A DNA stretch of 64,000 nt from Bacillota bacterium (lineage in GTDB: Bacteria > Bacillota > Sulfobacillia > JABLXB01): assembly GCA_013178305.1 (NCBI GenBank), contig JABLXB010000001.1:266203-330202 (forward strand), written 5' to 3'. Within the stretch, counting starts at the first letter, position 1. Each line of letters opens with the position of its first letter. Of this stretch, positions 7,877 to 15,957 are shown piece after piece. A program made the translations under genes and the position numbers. The notes under the pieces are model-generated. The model did not search any database, had not been told where the DNA came from, and saw nothing but the letters and a program-made list of their open reading frames with translations.

Positions 7877-10672
7877 TCAGATCGCTTTCATGTCGTACCA
7901 GTTCGGACCCGATTTCAAGTCCACCTTGAGCGGGACGGACAGTCTCACGACATCTTCCATTGACTTCTTGACGAGATCCGTCATCGCATCCAGTTCGGAC
8001 CCCGGAACCTCGAAGACGAGCTCGTCGTGGACCTGCAGGATCATCCTCGATGCGAGCCCTCTCCTCTTCATGGTGGACGCTATGTTAACCATCGCCAGTT
8101 TGATGATGTCCGCGGCGGTGCCCTGGATGGGGGTGTTTATGGCGGTGCGTTCCGCGAACATCCTGAGGTTCCTGTTGGGTGAGCTGATATCGGGCAGGTA
8201 GCGGCGGCGGCTGAACATCGTGGTCACGTACCCCTTGTCGCGGGCGGCGGCGACCACGTTTTCCATGTATGACTTGACCCCGGGGTACCGCGCGAAGTAG
8301 CTGTCGATATATGCCTTCGCCTCGGCCCTGGATATCCCCAGGTTCTGCGACAGGCCGAAGTCGCTGATGCCGTACACTATGCCGAAGTTGACCGCCTTCG
8401 CGCGCGAGCGCATCTCCGGCATCACCTGGTCGATCGGCACTCCGAATACCTCGGAGGCCGTCCTCCGGTGGATATCCTCGTCCCTCAGGAAGGAGTCGAT
8501 CATTGTGGGGTCGCTGGAGATGTGCGCAAGGATTCGCAATTCGATCTGGGAATAGTCGCCCGCCAGGAGTACGTGTCCCTCCTTCGGAACGAATATCCGC
8601 CGTATCATCCGCCCGAGTTCCATGCGGATTGGTATGTTCTGGAGGTTGGGCTCCGCGCTTGACAGCCGGCCTGTCGCGGTCACGGTCTGCTGGAATGTCG
8701 TGTGAACCCTGCACGTCTTGCGGTCTATAAGGTCGAGTATTCCATCGAGGTAGGTCCCCTTGAGCTTTTGTAGCTGGCGGTATTCTAGCACTTTGGCCGC
8801 GATTTCGTGGCGCCGCGCCAGTTCCTCCAATACCTCGGCATCTGTAGAATATCCGGTCTTGGTCTTCCTTGCCCGCGGAAGATTGAGCCTCTCGAAGAGC
8901 ACCTCGCCGAGCTGCTTCGTTGAATTGACGTTGAACTCGCAGCCGGCGATGGCGTATATCTCCGTCAACACCCCATCGATCTTGGACGAGAACTCCTTCG
9001 ACATGCGCTCGACCATTCCAGGGTCGACCCCGACCCCGGCGACTTCCATGTCCGCGAGCACCCCGACCAGCGGCATCTCGATCTCGCGGAACAGGCGCGC
9101 CAGGTCGTTTTGCTCGAGGAGTCCTCCCATCTTGCTCGCGAGCGAGACCGTCGCGGCGGTGCACGCGGCAAGATGCTCGGGAGAGGGGGGCTTGCCCTTC
9201 TCCGGCCCGGGGATGTTGATGCCCAGGTGTTCCCTGGACAGGTCGGGCACCTTGTACGACGACCGCGTGGGGTCGAGCAGGTAGGCGGCGATCGCGGTGT
9301 CGAACTCGAGGCCCCGCACGTTTACGCCGGCCTGCTTCAGGGCCACCAGCGCAGGTTTGACGGCGTGGGCTACCTTCCGGATACCGGGGTCCTCGAGGGC
9401 CCGAGCCATCACGGCGATGGCTTCGCCGGCGTCGACCGCACCGTCTATTACGCCGTCGAGTGTGCCGCCCCGTGCGAGCCTCGCGTAGAACGAGACCGCC
9501 GGGGCGGTTACAAGCAGCGCCACGAGCGGGCTGGTCGCCGGCCCTCCGCCCGGCCCGCCATCCCCGACTACGAACGTCATGCCTATCACGTCGCCGCCAG
9601 TGATCTTCGCGACTGCGGATTGAAGCTCGCCTGCGGTAGTGACGGTGGTGAACTCGCGCGCGGCCTGGATGAGGATGGACTCTTCCCCGGTCGTGCGCTG
9701 TGCCGCGTTACCAGAGGTGGTCGGACTCCCGCCGGCCGCGCCGGGGCCGGCTGCGGCGCCTCCTGCGGCGCAGATGTCCCCCTCCGGCCGGTAGCCCGCC
9801 CTCGAGAACGAGTCCCTCACCCGCCGCGCCAGGTTCTTGAAATCCAGTTCCTGGAATAGCGACTCCACGCCGTCCATATCGGGCGCCTTCAGGCAACACT
9901 CCTCGAACCGAACGTCCACGGGGGCATCGGTGACTATCGTGGCGAGGCGCTTGCTTAGCCCCGCGCTCTCGACTCCACTCTCGAGGGCCGCCCTCGCACG
10001 GGAGTCTTTGAGGTCACCGAGGTTCTGGAGGAGCGTCTCCACGCTGCCATATTCCCTTATCATCTTGAGTGCGGTCTTTTCGCCGATGCCGCGCACCCCG
10101 GGGATGTTGTCGGAGACATCGCCCACGAGGGCCTTGTAATCGACGACCTGCGAGGGGGTAATCCCGAGCGCCTCCCTGACCCCGTCGGGATCGTACCGCG
10201 CCACCTCGCTGATGCCCTTGCGCGTCAGCAATACGGTGACGTGGTCCGATACGAGCTGCAGCGCGTCGCGGTCGCCAGTCACGAGGAGAGTGTCGATCCC
10301 TTCGCCCTCGGCCTTGCGAGCTATGGTGCCCAGCACGTCGTCGGCTTCGTAACCGTCCACCTCGAAGATCGGGATTTTAAGACTGTTCAGCGCGGCCTTT
10401 ATTATTGGGATCTGGGATTTGAAGTCGTCCGGGGAGCCGGTGCGCGTGGCCTTGTACTGATCGAACTCAACGTGCCTGAAGGTGGGGGTCGGGCGGTCGA
10501 ACGCCGCGGCCACCATGGCCGGTTTCTCTTCCTCTATAAGCCTGAGGAGCATGGTGAGGAAACCGTATACCGCGTTCGTCACCTGGCCCGAGGCTGCGGT
10601 CAATCTCGGCAAAGCGTAAAATGCCCTGTTGGCGAGGCTGTGCCCATCCAGGAGGACGAGCTTTTTCGACAT
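7877..10672 (-). CDS. polA: DNA polymerase I
   Basis: PolA fills gaps and removes RNA primers during replication and repair. The 931-residue protein has an N-terminal 5'-3' exonuclease/FLAP domain (about 1-290, starting LVLLDGHSLANRAFYAL), a middle domain, and a C-terminal family A polymerase domain with motif A GDYSQIELRILAHIS, the motif B region RSRAKAVNFGIVYG and motif C QVHDELVFEVP. The middle domain lacks the DxE motif of an active 3'-5' exonuclease (GMTFVVG at that place), so proofreading is probably absent, as in several other Bacillota. A low-complexity Gly/Ala/Thr linker precedes it. The ATG at 10672 is chosen because it begins the conserved domain and follows GAGAGG. Confidence 0.96.
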   Translation of the reverse strand: MSKKLVLLDGHSLANRAFYALPRLTAASGQVTNAVYGFLTMLLRLIEEEKPAMVAAAFDRPTPTFRHVEFDQYKATRTGSPDDFKSQIPIIKAALNSLKIPIFEVDGYEADDVLGTIARKAEGEGIDTLLVTGDRDALQLVSDHVTVLLTRKGISEVARYDPDGVREALGITPSQVVDYKALVGDVSDNIPGVRGIGEKTALKMIREYGSVETLLQNLGDLKDSRARAALESGVESAGLSKRLATIVTDAPVDVRFEECCLKAPDMDGVESLFQELDFKNLARRVRDSFSRAGYRPEGDICAAGGAAAGPGAAGGSPTTSGNAAQRTTGEESILIQAAREFTTVTTAGELQSAVAKITGGDVIGMTFVVGDGGPGGGPATSPLVALLVTAPAVSFYARLARGGTLDGVIDGAVDAGEAIAVMARALEDPGIRKVAHAVKPALVALKQAGVNVRGLEFDTAIAAYLLDPTRSSYKVPDLSREHLGINIPGPEKGKPPSPEHLAACTAATVSLASKMGGLLEQNDLARLFREIEMPLVGVLADMEVAGVGVDPGMVERMSKEFSSKIDGVLTEIYAIAGCEFNVNSTKQLGEVLFERLNLPRARKTKTGYSTDAEVLEELARRHEIAAKVLEYRQLQKLKGTYLDGILDLIDRKTCRVHTTFQQTVTATGRLSSAEPNLQNIPIRMELGRMIRRIFVPKEGHVLLAGDYSQIELRILAHISSDPTMIDSFLRDEDIHRRTASEVFGVPIDQVMPEMRSRAKAVNFGIVYGISDFGLSQNLGISRAEAKAYIDSYFARYPGVKSYMENVVAAARDKGYVTTMFSRRRYLPDISSPNRNLRMFAERTAINTPIQGTAADIIKLAMVNIASTMKRRGLASRMILQVHDELVFEVPGSELDAMTDLVKKSMEDVVRLSVPLKVDLKSGPNWYDMKAI

Positions 10673-10984
10673 CCCTGATCCCTCTCGTTCCAGTTGCCGG
10701 ATGTATCCTGATTGCCAGGTATATAATTCCCCCCCGCCGCGCCGCACACCTGCGAAGGAGCGGCTCACACCTGGCAGAGGTTCACCCTGCCCCGGGTTGC
10801 CACCGCCACTGCCACTCCCCAATTACCGGCAATCCTCTGCTTTCTTAGCCTTCCGGAGGTCTGGTTATTCTTCCCCGCACCCGCGGTTCCTCTCCGGAAG
10901 GGGTGCCTCTCCGCGAAAAACACAGCGCCGCGACCGGTCGCCGCGGCACCGTACAGTTGACTCACTACTGACTCGCTACCTCAA
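10673..10984. other. Intergenic region upstream of polA
   Basis: No gene is seen. It holds an inverted repeat with 10-bp arms (10849-10858 and 10892-10901, CCTTCCGGAG) and a 12-bp palindrome GCGACCGGTCGC at 10930-10941 just after the anti-sigma gene stop. Neither is followed by a clear T-run. An A/T-rich TATATA element near 10720 could belong to a polA promoter but no convincing -35 box accompanies it. Confidence 0.4.
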
Positions 10985-12304
10985 TTACGCTGCGCTCTTC
11001 CCCTTGCTGGTGGTCACCTTGTTGTAGATGATCCAGCCTACGCCGATCAGTATCGCGTACGGAGCCGCTTTGGCGAGGGTGATCGCCAGCTTCCTGAACG
11101 TACTCATGAACGCCTGCCATACCTCGTCGAGGAGCCCCGGAGTCCCGGGTATCGCCGCAGAGCCTTCCCTTGCTTCCCTGATGGTCATCGTGATCGTGGA
11201 GTAGGAGGTCGCGCTCTGCAGGTACTTCATGCGGCCCTTGAGCATGTCGACCTCAGACCGCACGCGGTTCAGTTCGTTCTCCACCTGCATGAGTTCGCCG
11301 ACACTGTTGGCCTTGCCCATGATCTCCACGAGCCGCTGTTCCTGGCGCTCCTTGTTCTTGATCTGAGCCTGGGTATCGATGAATTGCTGGGTGACGTCCT
11401 CACTGTTTATATTCTTGGACATAATCTTGCCGTACGACTCGAGCTCGCCGAGGATGGTGGCGAACCTGTCCTCCGGTACTCTAAGGACGAAGTTCATTCC
11501 ACGGTACTTCAGCTCGTCGGTAAACGTACCCGACCTCTGGATGAACCCTTTCGACGTTTCTACAAGCGCGATGATCTTGCGGCCGGTTTCGTCGACCTTG
11601 CCCTTCTCGATCTCGACCTGGAGGTCCGCCCGCTTCACCAGCTTGCGGTCAAGATCTTCGACTACGATGTCGTACGACTGGTCGGGTGCGATTGGCGGCA
11701 TCGACACACCGAGTTGGCCGGCCGGAGCTTTTGCCAAACGCTTGGTCGAGTCGGCGAAGCCCTCCGCACCACCGCCCATTCCCGGAGGAGCCGCAGGCGC
11801 CGGCACCGGAGTCTCCGCGGGCATGGATTGCGAGTACGCCATGTCGGTCTTGTCCGCCGCAGGCGTCCCTGTTACTGCTCCGCCACCCCGGGCTTGCTCG
11901 TTTTCGCGGGTCGACCTGGTCTGGCCAGCCTTCGTCCCGTACAACCCACCGGGCCTCTGCGCCATCTCGACCACGCTTGATATACCCACCGAGACGACGA
12001 CCACGGCGGCGACTGCGGCCGCGGTCCTGTACGCGGGCTTCCACCTGTCGACACCGAGCCTGTGCAGTATTCCCGAACGAGCCTGCTTCGCCTCAATCTT
12101 CCGCATGAGTTCCGAATGGAAGTTCTCGGGCATATCCACCTCACCCACCGCGTGACATAGTTCGACTGTCCGCCTCAGATCGGCGAACTCGGGGGCACAG
12201 GCGGGACAAGTGTCAAGATGGCTCTCAACGGCTGCTGCTTCTTCGGGGTTCAGTTCCCCGTCGAGGTATGCGGATAGCAGTTCCCGCAGTTCTTCGCACC
12301 TCAC
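10985..12304 (-). CDS. Anti-sigma factor with zinc finger and DUF4349 domain
   Basis: The 439-residue protein begins with an anti-sigma zinc-finger domain (CEELRELLSAYLDGEL, then HLDTCPAC, an H-x3-C-x2-C site), followed by a transmembrane helix near residue 95-110, a Pro/Ala-rich spacer, a DUF4349 domain with a long coiled coil (about 255-370) and a C-terminal transmembrane helix (about 410-428). It starts at a GTG that overlaps the stop of the ECF sigma gene by four bases, so the two form a sigma/anti-sigma pair. It probably holds the sigma factor at the membrane until an envelope signal arrives; the signal is unknown. Confidence 0.85.
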   Translation of the reverse strand: MRCEELRELLSAYLDGELNPEEAAAVESHLDTCPACAPEFADLRRTVELCHAVGEVDMPENFHSELMRKIEAKQARSGILHRLGVDRWKPAYRTAAAVAAVVVVSVGISSVVEMAQRPGGLYGTKAGQTRSTRENEQARGGGAVTGTPAADKTDMAYSQSMPAETPVPAPAAPPGMGGGAEGFADSTKRLAKAPAGQLGVSMPPIAPDQSYDIVVEDLDRKLVKRADLQVEIEKGKVDETGRKIIALVETSKGFIQRSGTFTDELKYRGMNFVLRVPEDRFATILGELESYGKIMSKNINSEDVTQQFIDTQAQIKNKERQEQRLVEIMGKANSVGELMQVENELNRVRSEVDMLKGRMKYLQSATSYSTITMTIREAREGSAAIPGTPGLLDEVWQAFMSTFRKLAITLAKAAPYAILIGVGWIIYNKVTTSKGKSAA

Positions 12305-12918
12305 TTGCCTGCCCCCCTTTCAGTCGATTCGACGATAGGTTGGGTGAAAAGTTCCGACGCGCTCAACCTGTCCTTCAAGGCGGCTCTGGCGCGGTTCAGT
12401 CTAGACTTCACCGTACCCAGGTTCAGGCCCAAGGTCTGGGATATCTCCTCGTAAGAAAGTCCCTGTAGGTCCCGTAATACCACTATTATCCTGTGGTCCT
12501 CGGGTAGCAATGCAATGCCCCGCTGGACGAGTTCCCTGACCTCGGCTTCTTCAATTACCTCTTCCGGGCCTGGTGCGGGGGCGGCGACCTGCCTCGTCAT
12601 TTCACCATCTTCGCCCTCGATAGGCTCGTCGAGGTACGACACGCGCTGCCTCTTCCGCCTTCGCAACTCATCGAGGCAGATGTTCGACACTATGCGGTAA
12701 AGCCAGGTGGAAAACGACGAATCCCCCCGGAACTCGCGTAATGAGGAGTACGCCCGAAGGAACGCCTCCTGCGCCACGTCGGAGGCATCATCCGGATTAC
12801 CCATCATCCGAAGGGCGAGGTTGTATACCCTTTTCTCGTAGGCGTATACCAGCTGTTCGAATGCGGCGACGCTCCCGGATCTCGCTTTCGCTATCAGATT
12901 ATCCTCGGGAGACGACAA
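12301..12918 (-). CDS. ECF-type RNA polymerase sigma factor
   Basis: This 205-residue sigma-70 family protein has region 2 (LALRMMGNPDDASDVAQEAF and SSFSTWLYRIVSN) and region 4 (DLQGLSYEEISQTLGLNLGT then VKSRLNRAR), which is the SigW/RpoE group layout. The start is a TTG at 12918 with AAGGAG eight bases upstream. It is translationally coupled to the zinc-finger anti-sigma protein. It follows the B3/B4-domain gene after only about 40 bases, so some read-through from there is likely. Targets cannot be inferred. Confidence 0.92.
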   Translation of the reverse strand: MSSPEDNLIAKARSGSVAAFEQLVYAYEKRVYNLALRMMGNPDDASDVAQEAFLRAYSSLREFRGDSSFSTWLYRIVSNICLDELRRRKRQRVSYLDEPIEGEDGEMTRQVAAPAPGPEEVIEEAEVRELVQRGIALLPEDHRIIVVLRDLQGLSYEEISQTLGLNLGTVKSRLNRARAALKDRLSASELFTQPIVESTERGAGK

Positions 12919-12959
12919 TTGCCTCGCTCCTTTCGGGGTGAAATGCTTTACACACTATT

Positions 12960-13670
12960 CTACAATGCAGAGTCCAGTCCTGCGTTTCGCAGCGTGAAGC
13001 CGGCACCGCGCACCTCCCTGCGCGAAGTCGCCGCGTCCGGAGAAACCAGCCTGATGTATGCCTCGATGTCGTCGAAGTGCCGCTGGAGCGCGTCTTCGCC
13101 GATCCCTTCAGGCACGTAGACGGCGAAGCACACGCGACGTGTTCCCGGGGTAATGCGGGTCCGCCAGTCGGGGCCGTACAGCACGCTCGAAATGATGCCT
13201 CCTTCATCGGCCATGATCATGTCGCCGGCCTTGCATGCCTGCTCCTGGCCGTTGAGACGGGTGTAGATTTCACCGCCATCGGCGAGGTCCGCGCGGATGA
13301 GCCCTTCGACGGCATCAAGATCGTGCCCTGCTGTTAGCAGGCCGTTCTTCAGTTCGGCCATGAACATCGTCTCGACGAGCGCCGCAACATTGGGGATCGG
13401 CTTGCCCTTCAGCGCCACGGACTCAATTTGCATCCGAACGTGATATGACTTGTCGAACCGCCTGTAATAAGAGTCGTAGGCCCGGATGACCGGCAGGGAT
13501 GCGAGCATTTCCCGATCGGGTATGCGTTTCTTCAGGTCCTCCACCAGTCGTTCCTTCTCGCGCTCCAGCGCGGTGTGCCGTTCGGGGTTCGATACGTTGT
13601 CCATCGCCAGAATACCGGCCAGGGCGCCGGGATGAATCTCCTTCCATTTCCCAGTGAGCGTCAGCAACAC
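12960..13670 (-). CDS. B3/B4 tRNA-binding domain protein
   Basis: About 236 residues resembling the stand-alone B3/B4 domain found in the beta subunit of phenylalanyl-tRNA synthetase (segments VIRAYDSYYRRFDKSYHVRMQ and NGLLTAGHDLDAVEG). In the synthetase this domain lies beside the editing site; free-standing copies are widespread but their function is not settled. The start is taken as GTG at 13670 after AGGGGGTGAG, with a TTG codon next to it as an alternative. The same-direction sigma factor gene follows closely. Confidence 0.75.
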   Translation of the reverse strand: MLLTLTGKWKEIHPGALAGILAMDNVSNPERHTALEREKERLVEDLKKRIPDREMLASLPVIRAYDSYYRRFDKSYHVRMQIESVALKGKPIPNVAALVETMFMAELKNGLLTAGHDLDAVEGLIRADLADGGEIYTRLNGQEQACKAGDMIMADEGGIISSVLYGPDWRTRITPGTRRVCFAVYVPEGIGEDALQRHFDDIEAYIRLVSPDAATSRREVRGAGFTLRNAGLDSAL

Positions 13671-13787
13671 CTCACCCCCTTTTCCAGGACAATACTCGAA
13701 AAAACTGCGAACCCCTCCAGAGCCGTCTTCGTGCGTGAGGGCAGCCGGAGAGATCCGTGCGGGCTTCCACACGCGGGCTTCCGTTCA

Positions 13788-13817
13788 TTGACAGGGGACG
13801 AACGCGCGTGCTATCAT
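13788..13817 (+). promoter_or_regulatory. Promoter of tRNA-Leu
   Basis: A consensus -35 box TTGACA (13788-13793) and a -10 box TATCAT (13812-13817) are separated by 18 bases. The predicted transcript would begin about 25-30 bases before the tRNA. Confidence 0.75.
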
Positions 13818-13851
13818 CGTATTTGCCCAACTGAACAGCGTTATCGTATGT

Positions 13852-13939
13852 GCCGAGGTGGCGGAACTGGCAGACGCGCGCGACTCAAAATCGCGTTGGG
13901 TGACCCCCAGTGAGGGTTCGATTCCCTCCCTCGGCACCA
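13852..13939 (+). tRNA. tRNA-Leu (anticodon CAA)
   Basis: The gene folds into a class II tRNA with acceptor stem GCCGAGG/CCTCGGC (13852-13858 and 13929-13935), anticodon stem CGCGA/TCGCG with loop CTCAAAA giving anticodon CAA, a long variable arm, T-arm GAGGG-TTCGATT-CCCTC, discriminator A and an encoded CCA end. CAA reads the UUG leucine codon. It has its own promoter and terminator. The adjoining 14-15 kb stretch is decayed, which is common beside tRNA genes that served as insertion sites. Confidence 0.97.
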
Positions 13940-14005
13940 GCATAGAGGCCCCAAACCGGATTGCATATGAGAACGGTGAAAAATTGCTAATGGCTTGCTA
14001 ATATC

Positions 14006-14041
14006 GCCCCCGCCATCACGTTTGCGGGGGCTTCTCGTTCT
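14006..14041 (+). terminator. Rho-independent terminator after tRNA-Leu
   Basis: Perfect 8-bp stem GCCCCCGC/GCGGGGGC with a 10-base loop, followed by the T-rich tail TTCTCGTTCT. Confidence 0.85.
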
Positions 14042-14171
14042 GGGGGCAGGGCCATCCACAGAATGCCCCGCCAGGGCGCTGGCGTAGGACACAGGGCGCG
14101 TTTCGAAGGGGCATGGCTATCTTATGGGTATGTCCCCCGCGACAACGCGCATATTTCACGTAAAATAAGCC

Positions 14172-14226
14172 GGGGGGCCCCCCACCCATCCACCTTGCGG
14201 GCTCCCCGAAACCGTGCGCCCTTCAA
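14172..14226. repeat. Imperfect direct repeat, copy 1
   Basis: About 55 bases matching the copy at 14600-14656. A core of 24 bases (14195-14218, beginning TTGCGGGCTCCCC and ending CCGTGCG) is identical in both; the flanks GGGG..CCCC, ACCC.TCCA and TTCAA are nearly so. No protein-coding potential. It may be a dispersed genomic repeat or the scar of a mobile element. Confidence 0.8.
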
Positions 14227-14294
14227 TTGCGCTATCCGCTGCCGGTTGGCAGATCCCCCAAAAAAGCGTTCAACAACGATCCTCTTGCCCATGC

Positions 14295-14340
14295 GAAATG
14301 GGGATGCGCGTCCCTGAGTCCGGGCGCGCATCCCCATTTC
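14295..14340. terminator. Strong 16-bp hairpin after the YjcZ-like gene
   Basis: The arms GAAATGGGGATGCGCG and its exact complement enclose a 14-base loop that can itself close with CCC/GGG pairs. It lies 15 bases beyond the stop of the YjcZ-like gene on the minus strand. No T-run follows, so it may act as a transcript-end stabiliser rather than a classical terminator. Confidence 0.65.
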
Positions 14341-14354
14341 GGAGCCTCGCGTTG

Positions 14355-14459
14355 TCAGTTGCCGAACAAGAGCAGGATAAGGATAAGGAAGATTATGAAC
14401 GCAAAGTTCCCGCCAAACATCCCGCCACCATCAAAGAAGCCGCCTTTTCCTTCGGCCAT
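14355..14459 (-). CDS. YjcZ-like small hydrophobic peptide
   Basis: A 34-residue open frame encodes a glycine-rich head (MAEGKGGFFDGGGMFGG) followed by one hydrophobic helix (FAFIIFLILILLLFG) and a final Asn. This layout is that of the YjcZ/YuzJ family of tiny sporulation-associated membrane peptides of Bacillota. The ATG is preceded by GGAGGTG at seven bases, an ideal ribosome site, and a strong hairpin follows the stop. Its function is unknown; in bacilli relatives are found in spores. It is easily missed because of its length. Confidence 0.8.
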   Translation of the reverse strand: MAEGKGGFFDGGGMFGGNFAFIIFLILILLLFGN

Positions 14460-14599
14460 CTCCCAGCACCTCCCGGAGTGAATCCTTTACAGCATATGCG
14501 CCGGTTCGAAATTGGCTACATAAGATGATACAGGGCCGTCTGTGGGTAGAAAGGCCAGGAGTGTTGTGTGAACGTTAGTTTCCAGACAATAAAGCAAAT

Positions 14600-14656
14600 T
14601 GGGGACCCCGCCACCCTTCCATTCTTGCGGGCTCCCCGAAACCGTGCGACGTTCAA
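14600..14656. repeat. Imperfect direct repeat, copy 2
   Basis: Second copy of the repeat at 14172-14226, identical over the core 14625-14648. The two copies bracket the YjcZ-like gene and its hairpin. The remaining sequence between the YjcZ-like gene and the pseudogene (14460-14704) holds nothing else I can support. Confidence 0.8.
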
Positions 14657-14704
14657 CTTCCAGGTATTCAGGGACGACATATCTAAGAGGACCGGCTTAA
14701 CTGG

Positions 14705-15105
14705 TCAATAGTCGTGAGAGATACCAGTCTCAGCCGGCCAATCCGGTACCTCGATAGGAAAAGGCTCCGCGTCTACGAATTCCTTGCTGAGGTCAAGCCC
14801 GTGAGAAATAAGTGCCCTTTCCAGACACCGCGCCGCGTTACCAGCCGACACAGCCGACACAATTGTTGATCCCCCGGCTGCAATCGCCCGCCACAAGGTA
14901 ACTCCTTCTATCGATTTCTTTGGGATAAGGGTCATCTTATTCGCATCAAAGTAACGTACTACATCTCTAACGTGCCCAGTTTGTCTTCGAGGCGGCCTCG
15001 GTCGACCACCAGCACTCTTCTACCCCTTATGCTCAGTTCTCTTGCCACGGTGGCTCCGCCCACGCAGGCCGCCGGCTCCCCTGCCACAATCCTCCAGCGC
15101 CGGCA
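14705..15105 (-). pseudogene. Decayed GMC-type FAD oxidoreductase fragment
   Basis: Two adjoining minus-strand frames together resemble the N-terminal part of a glucose-methanol-choline type oxidoreductase. The upstream frame reads GGATVARELSIRGRRVLVVD, the FAD-binding beta-alpha-beta end, and stops at a TAG (14959-14961). The downstream frame takes over at once with VRDVVRYFDANKMTLIPKKS, then GVTLWRAIAAGGSTIVSAV and HGLDLSKEF, matching the next stretch of the family. So one frameshift separates them, the glycine motif at the very N-terminus is damaged, and the C-terminal two thirds are missing. The last frame ends at 14705. The family assignment comes from recognised pattern only. Confidence 0.6.
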
Positions 15106-15225
15106 CAGCCGTGCGTGATCCGGGACTCTCAGACCTGTGCCCGCGAAGTGCGTAGAATTAGTGGTGCGATGAATGGGGAAACCAGGTTCAACCCGGGTTT
15201 CCGCGATGATTGGAGGCTTAGTGAA

Positions 15226-15753
15226 ATGAGAGACGGCTTTTTCTGGGGCGGCGCCTTCTGGGGTCTGTTGCTCATTGTATGGGGCGTGCTAGCCTTGCTG
15301 CGCAGCTTCTTCAACATCAACCTGCCGGTTTTCCGGATACTCGTCGCGCTGTTCTTCATCTACATGGGCGTGAGCGTACTCGTCGGCGGCTTCGGCCACA
15401 CCGGCGACAAGAACACCGTGCTGTTCGGCGAGAGGACGATCCCCGGGGATCCGGCCGCCGACGAGTACAACATCATCTTCGGGTCAGGCGTAATTGACCT
15501 GACCAGGCTGACTCCTGTGGACCGCGGGCACATCGAGGTCAATGTGATCTTCGGCGGCGGAACTGTAAAGATAAACCCCGAGATCCCGATCCGGATCCAC
15601 GCCAGCTCGGCCTTCGGCAGCGCGAGCCTGCCCAACGGGAGCGCGACCTTCTTCGGCGAACAAACCTACACCACGAAAGCTGCCGCGGAAGGCGTCAAGA
15701 TGATCGAACTCAAGGTCAGCACGGTTTTCGGGTCAGTCACGGTTATCGAGTGA
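15226..15753 (+). CDS. LiaF-like membrane protein
   Basis: The 175-residue protein has two or three N-terminal transmembrane helices (about residues 5-50) and a C-terminal beta-rich LiaF-type domain with repeated FGSG/FGGG motifs (IIFGSGVIDLT, VIFGGGTVKIN, AFGSASLPNG). LiaF proteins restrain cell-envelope-stress two-component systems; no such system is nearby, so the partner is unknown. The ATG at 15226 is chosen because GGAGG stands nine bases upstream; the frame is open to 15115. Confidence 0.75.
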   Translation: MRDGFFWGGAFWGLLLIVWGVLALLRSFFNINLPVFRILVALFFIYMGVSVLVGGFGHTGDKNTVLFGERTIPGDPAADEYNIIFGSGVIDLTRLTPVDRGHIEVNVIFGGGTVKINPEIPIRIHASSAFGSASLPNGSATFFGEQTYTTKAAAEGVKMIELKVSTVFGSVTVIE

Positions 15754-15819
15754 CGCCGCACCGAGACCAGTGCGGTCGCAGCGACCGCCGGGATCGCCGG
15801 AGCGCGGCAGGCTGTTTGG

Positions 15820-15848
15820 AGCGCCCCCCCGGGGGCGTCTTTGTTTTG
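15820..15848 (+). terminator. Terminator after LiaF-like gene
   Basis: GC-only hairpin GCGCCCCC/GGGGGCGTC with a minimal loop, followed by TTTGTTTT on the plus strand. Confidence 0.8.
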
Positions 15849-15957
15849 CGCGTCCGCAATGCGTGAAGGAAATGTGCATTCGGTGTTAGTATTTGAGTCA
15901 CAGGCGGTACGGTGACGCCGGCCGCCATTGGGCCCCATCGGAAGGAGGAGACACTCG

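Noticed and set aside
13841..14092. Minus-strand ORF of 83 residues containing the GRESNPH sequence
   Set aside because: It is the reverse reading of the tRNA-Leu gene, a well-known false protein; the tRNA folds perfectly.
14172..14226. Group II intron remnant
   Set aside because: Only a short piece looks alike; no domain V, no reverse transcriptase and no foldable intron were seen, so it is kept as a repeat only.
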